Source: an uncultured SAR116 cluster alpha proteobacterium (GTDB lineage: Bacteria; Pseudomonadota; Alphaproteobacteria; Puniceispirillales; Marisalimonadaceae). From it: a DNA stretch of 64,000 nucleotides. The notes under the pieces were generated by a model, which saw nothing but the letters and a program-made list of their open reading frames with translations, made no database searches and was not told the origin of the DNA. This document shows, in pieces, positions 23,468 to 30,230 of this stretch. Location of the stretch: the NCBI GenBank assembly GCA_902542765.1, contig CACBVW010000003.1:1-64000 (forward strand). Direction: 5' to 3'. Position 1 is the stretch's first letter, and each line of letters begins with the position of its first letter. The position numbers and the translations under genes are program-made.

Positions 23468-23581
23468 TTAATTTATTATAGGGTTGAGATACATAGCAGG
23501 ATTTATATTAAAAAATATATAACCTTTTAATAAGACTAAAAAACCTGCAACTCCCAAAAAAATCTTAAAATCTCTACTCAT
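23468..23581 (-). CDS. Possible 37-residue membrane peptide
   Basis: An ORF MSRDFKIFLGVAGFLVLLKG... with a single hydrophobic helix. AGAGG occurs upstream, but about 12 bases from the ATG. It follows the 48-residue membrane protein on the same strand, so the two could be co-transcribed. Confidence 0.35.
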   Translation of the reverse strand: MSRDFKIFLGVAGFLVLLKGYIFFNINPAMYLNPIIN

Positions 23582-23604
23582 AATATTTAACTACCTCTGA
23601 AATC

Positions 23605-23751
23605 TTAAATAATAAAAAAGTGATAAACTAACAATCCTACTAAAACACCCTTGATGAATGATATCCAGGCAACTCCATGATCTGAAACACCAAGTTTTTC
23701 TTTCCACCAATCTATTTGTTTTTTTTCCCAGTTAATATAATTTTGTATCAT
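23605..23751 (-). CDS. Small membrane protein (48 aa)
   Basis: An ORF with a strong ribosome-binding site (AGAGGTGA, about five bases before ATG). The N-terminal half is polar and Trp/Lys-rich (NWEKKQIDWWKEKLG) and the C-terminal half is one hydrophobic helix (ISFIKGVLVGLLVYHFFII). The layout suggests a tail-anchored inner-membrane microprotein. The arm-type repeat copy 2 lies immediately upstream, so promoter and repeat may overlap. Confidence 0.5.
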   Translation of the reverse strand: MIQNYINWEKKQIDWWKEKLGVSDHGVAWISFIKGVLVGLLVYHFFII

Positions 23752-23774
23752 ATTTTCACCTCTAATTAGTATAC

Positions 23775-23819
23775 ATTTTACTGCCTTACTGTGTCAAATC
23801 TGTGTCAAGAACTGAGGGT
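23775..23819 (+). repeat. Arm-type direct repeat, copy 2 (internal)
   Basis: ATTTTACTGCCTTACTGTGT continuing CAAATCTGTGTCAAGAACTGAGGGTG; it matches copy 1 at 20991 almost base for base over about 45 positions. No tRNA fragment lies next to it. It may mark an end of a second, merged element. Confidence 0.6.
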
Positions 23820-23837
23820 GTTTGAATGTGTTATTCT

Positions 23838-24389
23838 TTAAAGTTTTTTGCACATAGTTGATGCTTTTTCTAATGCATCACCTAATCCTACGTTAACCCA
23901 TTTATTATGTGTTATATCAAAGTATTCTGAAATTTTTGTTTCTTCTGAATCCAAATAAGTAATAGAAATTTCATTATCTTTTGTTAGGTATTTTTTTAAA
24001 TCTTCTTTTGGTATCCATCCTAAATCAACAGTTGAACGATGCCCCATCAAAAATGGCGAAGTAAATAAAACTTTTGCAATTACCTTTTTCCCCATGAATT
24101 TAGTTGTCACATACTTATTCTTAAAATTCACAAGATCAGGGTTTTTAGAGTATGAATAAACAAAAGTAAGAAGATTACCAACGTCACACTTCCCTTTTAC
24201 AAATCTAACATGCAATCCATCTCCATGAGTAACTTGACCATTTACTGATGCATGTATCGAATTTTTAGTAATATAACTAACTACCCATTCGTTATCTTTA
24301 TGTTTATCTGCAACTAGATTACTTGTGCTGTCTGAAAATGCAGAAGAATTAAAGATTAAAAGACATAAGATAATAACTAAATTTTTCAT
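23838..24389 (-). CDS. Exported hypothetical protein
   Basis: A 183-residue protein with a clear signal peptide (MKNLVIILCLLIFNSSAFS). The mature part has no recognised family. Seen features: WVVSYITKNSIHASVNGQVTHGD, HVRFVKGKCDVGNLLTF and a C-terminal Cys (STMCKK), so one disulfide between two Cys is possible. Predicted beta-rich. It is the first gene downstream of island element copy B, transcribed toward the arm repeat. Confidence 0.55.
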   Translation of the reverse strand: MKNLVIILCLLIFNSSAFSDSTSNLVADKHKDNEWVVSYITKNSIHASVNGQVTHGDGLHVRFVKGKCDVGNLLTFVYSYSKNPDLVNFKNKYVTTKFMGKKVIAKVLFTSPFLMGHRSTVDLGWIPKEDLKKYLTKDNEISITYLDSEETKISEYFDITHNKWVNVGLGDALEKASTMCKKL

Positions 24390-24489
24390 AATAACAGTCT
24401 AATCAAAATAGATCTGCTGAGTAAAGAGTAATTGATATTTCTCTCTGGATACTATCGTGGTTTATAGATTAGGTTTTGGTTGTCAGTTT
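24390..24489 (-). promoter_or_regulatory. Shared island upstream element, copy B
   Basis: One hundred bases beginning directly at the base before the start codon of the exported protein gene, matching copy A along the whole length, including AGTCTAATCAAAATAG near the gene and the 56-base core (24434-24489). The stop codon of the next gene to the right (GIY-YIG) lies inside the core (TTGTCAGTTT). Confidence 0.65.
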
Positions 24490-24977
24490 TGAGGGGTGGG
24501 TGTTCCATTTAAGAGTGGTTTTAAACCTAATGCACCAGATTTAATTTCGTTCTCTAATCTTCTTACAATTGTATCACTATCGTCTGAATTAAAACTGATA
24601 AATCTATAAGACAAATTTTCATGGATATATTGCTTAGTTAATTTGTCTAATGATCCTCTTTCAGGTTTGTAATTTTTTTCTTTTAAGAGGTTTGGTATAA
24701 CAAAGAAATCATGAATATAAACACAAAACTGATCACCACTTCTTATACCAGAAGAATGAGAAATCATTCTAGACAGAGGATTTCTTTTCTCTAATGATTT
24801 TTGCAATCCACTAATTCCAATATAAATAAATTGTTCATTAACATCCCATACCGAGTAAATTATTGAACCATTTTTTGGAATGTACTTTCTAGGATCATTA
24901 GAAAAACTTATTGGAGTAACGGAAGTATCAAATAATTTTGATACATCATGTCCATCTAAAATATAATTAGTCATCAA
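24483..24977 (-). CDS. GIY-YIG nuclease-family protein
   Basis: A 164-residue protein with a GIY-YIG-like core: SIIYSVWDVNEQFIYIGISG (about residues 38-57) supplies the paired 'IYS...YIG' strands; RNPLSRMISHSSGIRSGDQF follows with Arg and His in the positions of the catalytic helix; RRLENEIKSGALGLKPLLNG near the end gives the metal-binding Glu and the terminal Asn. The domain is single, without a visible DNA-binding module. It is third in the operon HNH-HIT-GIY, starting one base after the HIT gene's stop. Two nuclease domains in one operon on an island suggest a role in defence or DNA mobility; inferred. Confidence 0.75.
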   Translation of the reverse strand: MMTNYILDGHDVSKLFDTSVTPISFSNDPRKYIPKNGSIIYSVWDVNEQFIYIGISGLQKSLEKRNPLSRMISHSSGIRSGDQFCVYIHDFFVIPNLLKEKNYKPERGSLDKLTKQYIHENLSYRFISFNSDDSDTIVRRLENEIKSGALGLKPLLNGTPTPQN

Positions 24978-24978
24978 G

Positions 24979-25353
24979 TTAATAACCTTGCTTGTTAGGG
25001 ATAACTCCTCTTACACCTCCTCTAGGATTTTCAATATCACCTTTTCTTCTGGGAATAATGTGAATATGGAAATGAAAAATAGTTTGCCCTGCATCTTCAC
25101 CGATATTCATCCCTATATTAAAACCAGTGATGCTTTCATCAGTCAGTGTAAGTTCAGTTTTTTGAGTACTAAGTACAATTGGTATTTCATTATATTCATC
25201 TTGATTACACTCAAAGTAACTTACTATATGTCTTTTAGGTATAACTAAAGAATGTAGATGTGTTACTGGATACAAATCTCTAATGACATGAAAGTGTTTA
25301 TATTCGTTTATTATTCTATCACTTGGTAAATTACAAAAAACACAATTATTCAT
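24979..25353 (-). CDS. HIT-family nucleotide hydrolase/transferase
   Basis: A 124-residue histidine triad protein. The N-terminal CVFC, HVIRDLYPVTHLHSLVIPKRH (about 22-42), FNIGMNIGEDAGQTIFHFHIHIIPR (about 78-102) with the HxHxH triad, and the following RRKGD are all canonical. HIT enzymes split dinucleoside polyphosphates or nucleoside phosphoramidates, or transfer nucleotidyl groups. The gene overlaps the end of the HNH gene by four bases (ATGA) and is followed at once by the GIY-YIG gene, so stoichiometric co-expression is likely. The C-terminus is short compared with stand-alone Fhit/Hint proteins. Confidence 0.88.
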   Translation of the reverse strand: MNNCVFCNLPSDRIINEYKHFHVIRDLYPVTHLHSLVIPKRHIVSYFECNQDEYNEIPIVLSTQKTELTLTDESITGFNIGMNIGEDAGQTIFHFHIHIIPRRKGDIENPRGGVRGVIPNKQGY

Positions 25354-26366
25354 GAGTTATCTCTGAAAATTTCTTTTGGTTTCCATTTTGCTGGAATCTT
25401 ATTAACTGCATCTTTATAAAATTTGTTAAGAAATATTTTACGATCATTAATGGTTCTTCCAGTTTGATTTAAAATTGTTTCTCGTAATGGATGATGACTT
25501 TCTATGTAATAGTTATTTCTTTTGTTTAAATTTTCTACAAAAATAATCTCTGGTATTTTATCAAATTTACCTAGTGTACCTCTGTTACATTCTTTACATG
25601 ATAAAACAAGATTCCACACTTGATTTATATTTAAGAACTCACTTGAACTTTTAAGTCTATGTGGAAAAAAGTGATCTACATCACAAGAGTTTTCATATCC
25701 TTTTTCAATTTGAATATTCCTTTGACAGTAAAAGCATTTTCCTTTTTGGTAACCGTTTAAACCATCTCTTGAAGAAGTAACATCAATTCTTCTATTCTTG
25801 TCATTAAATATGTATAAAACTTCATTTTGTAGATCTGAATTAATTTCTACTAAGTTAGGATTTATCTTCAATGAGATAGCAGTCTCCCAAAGTTTCCATC
25901 TTGAGTTTACCTCTAAATTAAGATTTTTCTCTTGTTCACCTTCAAACAATTTATAAAAATTGTCTGTTAATATTATACCCCTATTAGAATTTTTAACATT
26001 TTCAAAAAATCTTGGAACTTCACCCCCAGCAACATTGTGAAATGCGTCAAGTACATAAGTGAAACCATGCTTTATAGAATGTTTTTTTAATTCATTATCA
26101 TTAACTTGGTTTTTATTATATTCACGACAAAAACTTAGAAATTTATTTGACGGTCCAGTATGCTGCTTGTCATTTGTTTTTAGATGATCACAAATATTCA
26201 ATGCAAACGGTAATGCTAAATCTTCTAGAATGATTTCAGTTTTGTTTTTTGGAATTTCTAATAATGTTTTTGCCAATGAAAATTTATACGATGCAACGTT
26301 TCTACCTAAAAGTATTATCGATCTCCAATAAGTTTCTAAAGATGGATTGTGATCTATAAAATTCAT
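25350..26366 (-). CDS. HNH endonuclease domain protein with helical N-terminal region
   Basis: A 338-residue protein. Residues 1-200 are mostly helical and unrecognised by name (IILLGRNVASYKFSLAKTLL, GFTYVLDAFHNVAGGEVPRF, VNSRWKLWETAI). The HNH domain runs about 210-285: KCFYCQRNI (CxxC), SCDVDHFFPHRL (Asp-His catalytic pair), NQVWNLVLSCKECNRGTLGK (Asn, CxxC, Asn). A short tail follows. The zinc knuckle and catalytic residues are intact, so metal-dependent DNA cutting is plausible. It leads the HNH-HIT-GIY operon and has the shared island element copy C upstream. The conserved N-terminal region probably senses or binds a substrate; inferred. Confidence 0.85.
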   Translation of the reverse strand: MNFIDHNPSLETYWRSIILLGRNVASYKFSLAKTLLEIPKNKTEIILEDLALPFALNICDHLKTNDKQHTGPSNKFLSFCREYNKNQVNDNELKKHSIKHGFTYVLDAFHNVAGGEVPRFFENVKNSNRGIILTDNFYKLFEGEQEKNLNLEVNSRWKLWETAISLKINPNLVEINSDLQNEVLYIFNDKNRRIDVTSSRDGLNGYQKGKCFYCQRNIQIEKGYENSCDVDHFFPHRLKSSSEFLNINQVWNLVLSCKECNRGTLGKFDKIPEIIFVENLNKRNNYYIESHHPLRETILNQTGRTINDRKIFLNKFYKDAVNKIPAKWKPKEIFRDNS

Positions 26367-26505
26367 AAAATGCTCTAAGTTTATTTTAATTAGTTTAATC
26401 TAAACCATTCAATAACGTAAAGAATATTGAATCAAAATTCCCAACTTGGGATATTTCTCTTTGGATACTATCGTGGTGTATAGATTATATGTTAGTTGTC
26501 AGTTT
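26367..26505 (-). promoter_or_regulatory. Shared island upstream element, copy C
   Basis: The 56-base core (26450-26505) matches copies A and B without gaps (about 50 of 56 with B, counted by eye). The part between core and start codon differs and is longer (83 bases versus 44). It contains TTCCCAACTTGGGA, a short inverted repeat. It lies upstream of the nuclease operon, so copy C may control expression of all three genes. Confidence 0.6.
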
Positions 26506-26515
26506 CAGAGGTGGA

Positions 26516-26698
26516 TTATTTCTTTTTACTCTTCCAAGTGCCACCATATTGATAAGTACCCTCAAACAAACTTTTAATTTGTTTTAAACAATCTCCACAA
26601 AGAAATACCCAATCTTTTATTTCGTCGTATCTACAGCGATATAAGACATCTTTGTGTTCAGAACATTTAAAACATTCTTTTATTCGTTCTCTAGACAT
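26516..26698 (-). CDS. Small zinc-ribbon protein (family copy 5)
   Basis: A 60-residue protein, MSRERIKECFKCSEHKDVLY, then RCRYDEIKDWVFLCGDCLKQ, ending YQYGGTWKSKKK. It is very similar to copy 4 at 22899 throughout, so they are recent duplicates. It sits just beyond island element copy C, transcribed in the same direction as the nuclease operon, but upstream of it. Confidence 0.65.
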   Translation of the reverse strand: MSRERIKECFKCSEHKDVLYRCRYDEIKDWVFLCGDCLKQIKSLFEGTYQYGGTWKSKKK

Positions 26699-26760
26699 GT
26701 AGTATAACTTACAAGATTTAGGTCCTTTAACCCATAAATTTTACTGTAGGAGAATAAATA

Positions 26761-26970
26761 ATGAAAAACTTAACAACACCTCAAGCAATACTATGTGGAT
26801 TTGGATTGGTTGCACTTGCAATTGCATCTATTCCTTATTCATCACAAATAGTTAAACCAGCATATGCAAGTAATGGAGTTAATAAGATTGCAATTTGTAA
26901 TGAGTATGGAAGTAAATGTGCAACAATGGATAATAGAGGTGGAAACATTCATTTAAGAGTAAGTGATTAA
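26761..26970 (+). CDS. Small exported protein with ICNEYG motif
   Basis: A 69-residue protein with a good ribosome-binding site (TAGGAG, eight bases from ATG). A hydrophobic signal/anchor (about 9-30) ends near AYASNG, and the mature part is only about 34 residues: NKIAICNEYGSKCATMDNRG. The two Cys may form a disulfide. The ICNEYG motif is shared with the secreted protein at 27609. Function unknown. Confidence 0.6.
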   Translation: MKNLTTPQAILCGFGLVALAIASIPYSSQIVKPAYASNGVNKIAICNEYGSKCATMDNRGGNIHLRVSD

Positions 26971-27045
26971 AAATAAGAGTGATAAACTATAATGCAAGTG
27001 GAGTTTGTCAGTTTTAGTCAATCACTCTTAATTCTATTTAGACTT

Positions 27046-27240
27046 CTATGCTGAAACCATATTCTGAAGACTTGTTCTATTCTTTCTCAATGTAGATAAT
27101 TTTTGTAATTTCTCTTTCACCACAAGTCTTATTCCTTCATTAATAATGGAATTTGCAGAACAATTATCCAGAGTTTTTACTCTTTGTATATCTTCCCAAT
27201 GTTCATCTTTTACTCTGATTAGATAATTATGTGTGTTCAT
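27046..27240 (-). CDS. Ribbon-helix-helix-like DNA-binding protein
   Basis: A 64-residue protein: an N-terminal strand (NYLIRVKDEHWEDIQRV), helix, turn (NCSAN) and helix (SIINEGIRLVVKEKL), consistent with a MetJ/Arc/CopG ribbon-helix-helix regulator or antitoxin. Its start overlaps the stop of the preceding 65-residue gene by four bases (ATGA). An operator-like inverted repeat lies upstream of the pair. RHH assignment is from pattern only. Confidence 0.55.
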   Translation of the reverse strand: MNTHNYLIRVKDEHWEDIQRVKTLDNCSANSIINEGIRLVVKEKLQKLSTLRKNRTSLQNMVSA

Positions 27241-27434
27241 ATAATTACACTCCTTTTTAGATTAATAAGTTTAGTTTGATTTGATGTTGATAGAGATTCA
27301 CGAAGTTCTCTAAAGAAAGAATAACCAGTATTTCCAGTCCATCTAGGTTTCACTCCAAATCGTAGTTTTTGTTCTTTTGTTTCTTGTTCTTCTTTGAGTT
27401 TTTCCAGAAGATTCAGTTTGCGTTTTAGGTTCAT
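27237..27434 (-). CDS. Small basic protein coupled to the RHH gene
   Basis: A 65-residue protein with a helical, charged N-terminus (LKRKLNLLEKLKEEQETKEQKL) and an RWTGNTGYSFFRELRESL segment. No family recognised. The four-base overlap with the RHH gene suggests a toxin-antitoxin-like or repressor/co-factor pair, in which this would be the first gene; not proven. Confidence 0.5.
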   Translation of the reverse strand: MNLKRKLNLLEKLKEEQETKEQKLRFGVKPRWTGNTGYSFFRELRESLSTSNQTKLINLKRSVII

Positions 27435-27483
27435 TTTAACTCTTTTCTATAGTGATTTGATAATGTGATTATAGTTTACCATA

Positions 27484-27503
27484 TGAGTATTTAGACATAC
27501 TCA
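27484..27503. promoter_or_regulatory. Operator-like inverted repeat
   Basis: TGAGTAT, six bases, ATACTCA: a perfect 7-bp inverted repeat in the intergenic region between the minus-strand RHH pair and the plus-strand secreted-protein gene. The spacing suits a dimeric regulator such as the RHH protein encoded next to it. Confidence 0.45.
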
Positions 27504-27608
27504 GCAGTCCTTAAATCATCTGCAATAGTATTTATAGGGGTGTATATTTGATATGACTTAGAATGTTACTACTTTACTTTGAACATAAGTTTTGGTTAAA
27601 TTTTTAAT

Positions 27609-28019
27609 ATGTTAAATTTCAAAATTACATCATTAGTATTTTTATTTTTTATATTAATTTTTAATCCTAGTTGGGGTACAGAATTATTACTGTTTGATAA
27701 TAAGAAATTTTTAGGATGTATGAATTGTGGTGAATATGAAACAGGTTCTATTTGTAATGAATATGGAAATTTTGGCAGTGAATACAATTCGGATAGTATA
27801 TGGAATGAATATGGTACCTATGGGAGTGAATACTCCTCCAATAGTCCTTGGAATGAATATTCATCGTCTGCTCCCAAAATAGTTGATAGACAAGGAAATT
27901 ACTATGGACGTTTTTCAATAAACATTTATTCCGGATATTCTCAATCATCAGATTTAGCAAAAATTTATAATTCTGTTGATGGTGATTTAGATAAAGTTAG
28001 AGACATATTTTGTAAATAA
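27609..28019 (+). CDS. Secreted protein with NEYG repeats
   Basis: A 136-residue exported protein. The signal peptide (about residues 1-23) ends near SWGT. After CMNCGEYE there are three related units: SICNEYGNFGSEYNSD, SIWNEYGTYGSEYSSN and SPWNEYSSS, then the closing strand region DRQGNYYGRFSIN and an amphipathic tail ending in Cys. The pattern resembles small secreted proteins that I recall from marine bacteria and cyanobacteria, without known function. The shared ICNEYG with the protein at 26761 suggests a common ancestor or interaction. Confidence 0.6.
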   Translation: MLNFKITSLVFLFFILIFNPSWGTELLLFDNKKFLGCMNCGEYETGSICNEYGNFGSEYNSDSIWNEYGTYGSEYSSNSPWNEYSSSAPKIVDRQGNYYGRFSINIYSGYSQSSDLAKIYNSVDGDLDKVRDIFCK

Positions 28020-28560
28020 ATTTATTATAAATTCAAATTATTTTTCATAAATATTATTTAAACCTCACATCAAAATCCATAGTTCAAACTACTTGAGGAG
28101 ATGATTTTGGACACACTTAACCTACTCAAAGGTTAAGTGTTTTTCTTGAGTCTGATGACCAAGTTCACAACATATCAGAAAAACCTATATACATAGGTTG
28201 GGTGAGAAGTCCGATATCCCATTCCCCTAATCTATTCCAGTTTGGCACAACGCAATTAGGTTCTTAATCTACTTTAACTTCGGTCAGATATATGATGCAG
28301 ATATGTTTACTATCATAATCTGTAAGGGTTATTTCTCCCTTGTCCTGCTGGGAATATTTAGACACCATTCCAACTTGGGTGTTTCATAATAAAAACTGGT
28401 TACCTTACTAAGATCCGTTCCAATATATAATTGTAACTCAATAGGTTTGTAATCTCATACAATGTAAACTTTAAACACAAGAGGATTATCTTTTTCTTAT
28501 ATTTAATTATTACTATTTATAATATTTATAATTTTGATATTGGATGCAGAAAAAATTTAT
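28020..28560. other. Non-coding interval with a terminator
   Basis: About 540 bases without a supported ORF. It has an intrinsic terminator at 28114-28147, a hairpin ACCTATATACATAGGT near 28185, and otherwise nothing recognised. The length and moderately higher G+C than other intergenic DNA here would allow a structured RNA, but I cannot match it to a known family. Confidence 0.4.
28114..28147 (+). terminator. Intrinsic terminator
   Basis: CACTTAACCT, loop ACTCAA, AGGTTAAGTG, then TTTTTCTT: a perfect 10-bp stem with a T-run on the plus strand, 95 bases after the secreted-protein gene. An 11-codon ORF (28101-28136) rich in Leu ends inside the stem. Confidence 0.75.
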
Positions 28561-28782
28561 TTATATAGATCTTCCATTATTCAATTGTTTTGGATTTCCA
28601 ATAACTTTCTCGCATCTAGTTTTCACTGAAATTACTTTATGTATTTCTTTATATGGAAATTCATAAGTTTTGGAATCTTCTATACATTTCTTATAAGTTT
28701 CTTTAGGTAATCTAATCTCAAATGAAGATGGTTCTTTACCTAGACCCATAGTTACAATTATGACTAATACAAATTCGTTCAT
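28561..28782 (-). CDS. Small hypothetical protein (73 aa)
   Basis: A 73-residue protein with a hydrophobic start (MNEFVLVIIVTMGLG), a polar middle and two Cys. The start codon overlaps the end of the DUF2905 reading frame by four bases, implying co-transcription. It resembles small phage or island proteins in form only. Confidence 0.5.
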   Translation of the reverse strand: MNEFVLVIIVTMGLGKEPSSFEIRLPKETYKKCIEDSKTYEFPYKEIHKVISVKTRCEKVIGNPKQLNNGRSI

Positions 28783-28977
28783 TTAAACAAATTGAAAATT
28801 ATGGTTAGAACAACACTAATAATAATACAAGTTACTATTGGAAAAAAATAAAGTTGAATTACCAGACTTAAACATTATATCACCTGGCAACTGCCCTAAT
28901 CCTAGTTTTTTTATGTAAGGATAGAGTAACCCAATTACTAAAATTACTATTCCTAAAATGATTAAGAGTTTTTGCAT
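28779..28977 (-). pseudogene. DUF2905 membrane protein with a frameshift in a T7 run
   Basis: The N-terminal half, MQKLLIILGIVILVIGLL followed by KKLGLGQLPGDI, is the DUF2905 signature. The zero frame stops at 28816 after 53 codons. One base less in the TTTTTTT run restores the family C-terminus (FFPIVTCIISVVLTIIFNLF) and ends at TGA 28779, overlapping the next gene's ATG by four bases. The family has two membrane helices and no known function. It is either a real indel, a sequencing homopolymer error, or slippage decoding. Confidence 0.75.
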
Positions 28978-28979
28978 AA

Positions 28980-29225
28980 TTACTTAACTATTAAATATAT
29001 CATAATACACAAAAGAATTGAATTTATGATAATCATGGTTTTAGTTCTGACTTTCTTTTTTAATAGTGGAGTATTCCATCTATTAGCATAATCAAGATCA
29101 ACATCATCTTTAGCAAATGTTTCTATTAAATCTTTTTCCCTAGTTTTTCTCTTTTTTAATTGTTCTTCATCAGGCAATCTGATTATAAATTTATTAAGAT
29201 ATTTTAAGAATTGACTGAATTTCAT
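28980..29225 (-). CDS. Small hypothetical protein with C-terminal membrane helix
   Basis: An 81-residue protein from ATG 29225, chosen over an upstream in-frame start at 29261 that would run into the integrase gene. It is basic and charged (DEEQLKKRKTREKDLIETFA), with a C-terminal hydrophobic helix (about 62-80). It ends two bases from the DUF2905 start, so the run integrase, this gene, DUF2905 and 28561 may be one transcript. Confidence 0.5.
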   Translation of the reverse strand: MKFSQFLKYLNKFIIRLPDEEQLKKRKTREKDLIETFAKDDVDLDYANRWNTPLLKKKVRTKTMIIINSILLCIMIYLIVK

Positions 29226-29235
29226 GGTTAATCTT

Positions 29236-30219
29236 TTAAAATATTTGTGAATACTTAGCAATCAAGTTCTCTGGTTTCAAATGAGTATATCTGAATAATT
29301 GTCTTACATCCTTATGACCAGATATCAATGCAACCTCTGGAACAGATAATCCCATTTCAAAGAATCTTGATACTGCTTCATGTCTTAAATCATGAAACCT
29401 CAATCCCTTGATATTAGATTTGTTTCTGCATCTCTCCCATGCAAGTCTTAGACAGTTTGCAGATATTGGAAATACAAACTCAGATGTTTGTTTAAGATTA
29501 GATAGTAATTGTATTGCAGTTTTGGTTAATGGAATATGTCTATCATCCCCATTTTTAGTGACATAGAGTGAGGCAATTCCAGTATCTAGGTTAACATCAT
29601 TCCATTTAAGTTTAAGTATCTCAGATCTTCTCATTCCAGTTTCAACTGCAAACTGAATGATAGTGGAGATGTATTTATTTCTTTGTTTTTTTGCATAGGA
29701 AATAAGAATAGATAGTTCTTCTTCTGATGCTCTTCTAGTTCTAGGTTTATGAGGTGAAGGAAGTTCTATTCCATGAAAAGCATCAAATGGAATTCCGTAA
29801 TTCCATCTATATGAAGCGAGTCTAAAAATTCTTTTAACTAACATTAATTCAGATTTAATAGTTCCATCCTTAACTACTAATTTTCTGTCTTTACAAAATT
29901 GTTCTAAATGACCTTTTGTTAAATTTACAACTTTAATTTCACCCAACCATATTCTTGATAAAAAGTTTAACTTATAAGAAACAATTTTATGACTTTTCAA
30001 TTGAGGAAGAATTTCAGATTTATATTTGTTAAATAAATCTTTTAACTTTAAATTTTTAATTTTCTTTTCTGGAATTGGTTTAGATTTAAGTTCTTTTTCT
30101 AAATTTACTGTCCATTGTTTTGCATCTAATTTAGTTTGAAATGTTTTTGTAAAACTTATCCATCCAGAAATTCTAACTTGAGCATTCCAAGAATTACCTC
30201 TTTTTCTTACACATCCCAT
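29236..30219 (-). CDS. int: Tyrosine-type site-specific integrase
   Basis: A 327-residue tyrosine recombinase. The N-terminal arm-binding-like region (residues 1-45) is GCVRKRGNSWNAQVRISGW; a core-binding domain follows (about 60-145). The catalytic domain has Arg in ETGMRRSEILKLKW (about 193-206), the HDLRHEAVSRFF box (about 270-281), GHKDVRQLFRYTH with His and the nucleophile Tyr in RYTH (about 310). All key residues are present, so it is probably active or recently so. It points away from the tRNA, and the arm-type repeat lies between its start and the tRNA, as in tRNA-targeting islands. Confidence 0.93.
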   Translation of the reverse strand: MGCVRKRGNSWNAQVRISGWISFTKTFQTKLDAKQWTVNLEKELKSKPIPEKKIKNLKLKDLFNKYKSEILPQLKSHKIVSYKLNFLSRIWLGEIKVVNLTKGHLEQFCKDRKLVVKDGTIKSELMLVKRIFRLASYRWNYGIPFDAFHGIELPSPHKPRTRRASEEELSILISYAKKQRNKYISTIIQFAVETGMRRSEILKLKWNDVNLDTGIASLYVTKNGDDRHIPLTKTAIQLLSNLKQTSEFVFPISANCLRLAWERCRNKSNIKGLRFHDLRHEAVSRFFEMGLSVPEVALISGHKDVRQLFRYTHLKPENLIAKYSQIF

Positions 30220-30230
30220 AATTTGACTCC

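Noticed and set aside
22045-26505. The 56-bp repeats as integron attC sites
   Set aside because: They show no internal palindrome of the attC type and no integron integrase is present; they sit at operon starts, not after each gene.
28020-28560. tmRNA, RNase P RNA or 6S RNA in the non-coding interval
   Set aside because: None of the conserved landmarks of these RNAs could be recognised in the sequence.
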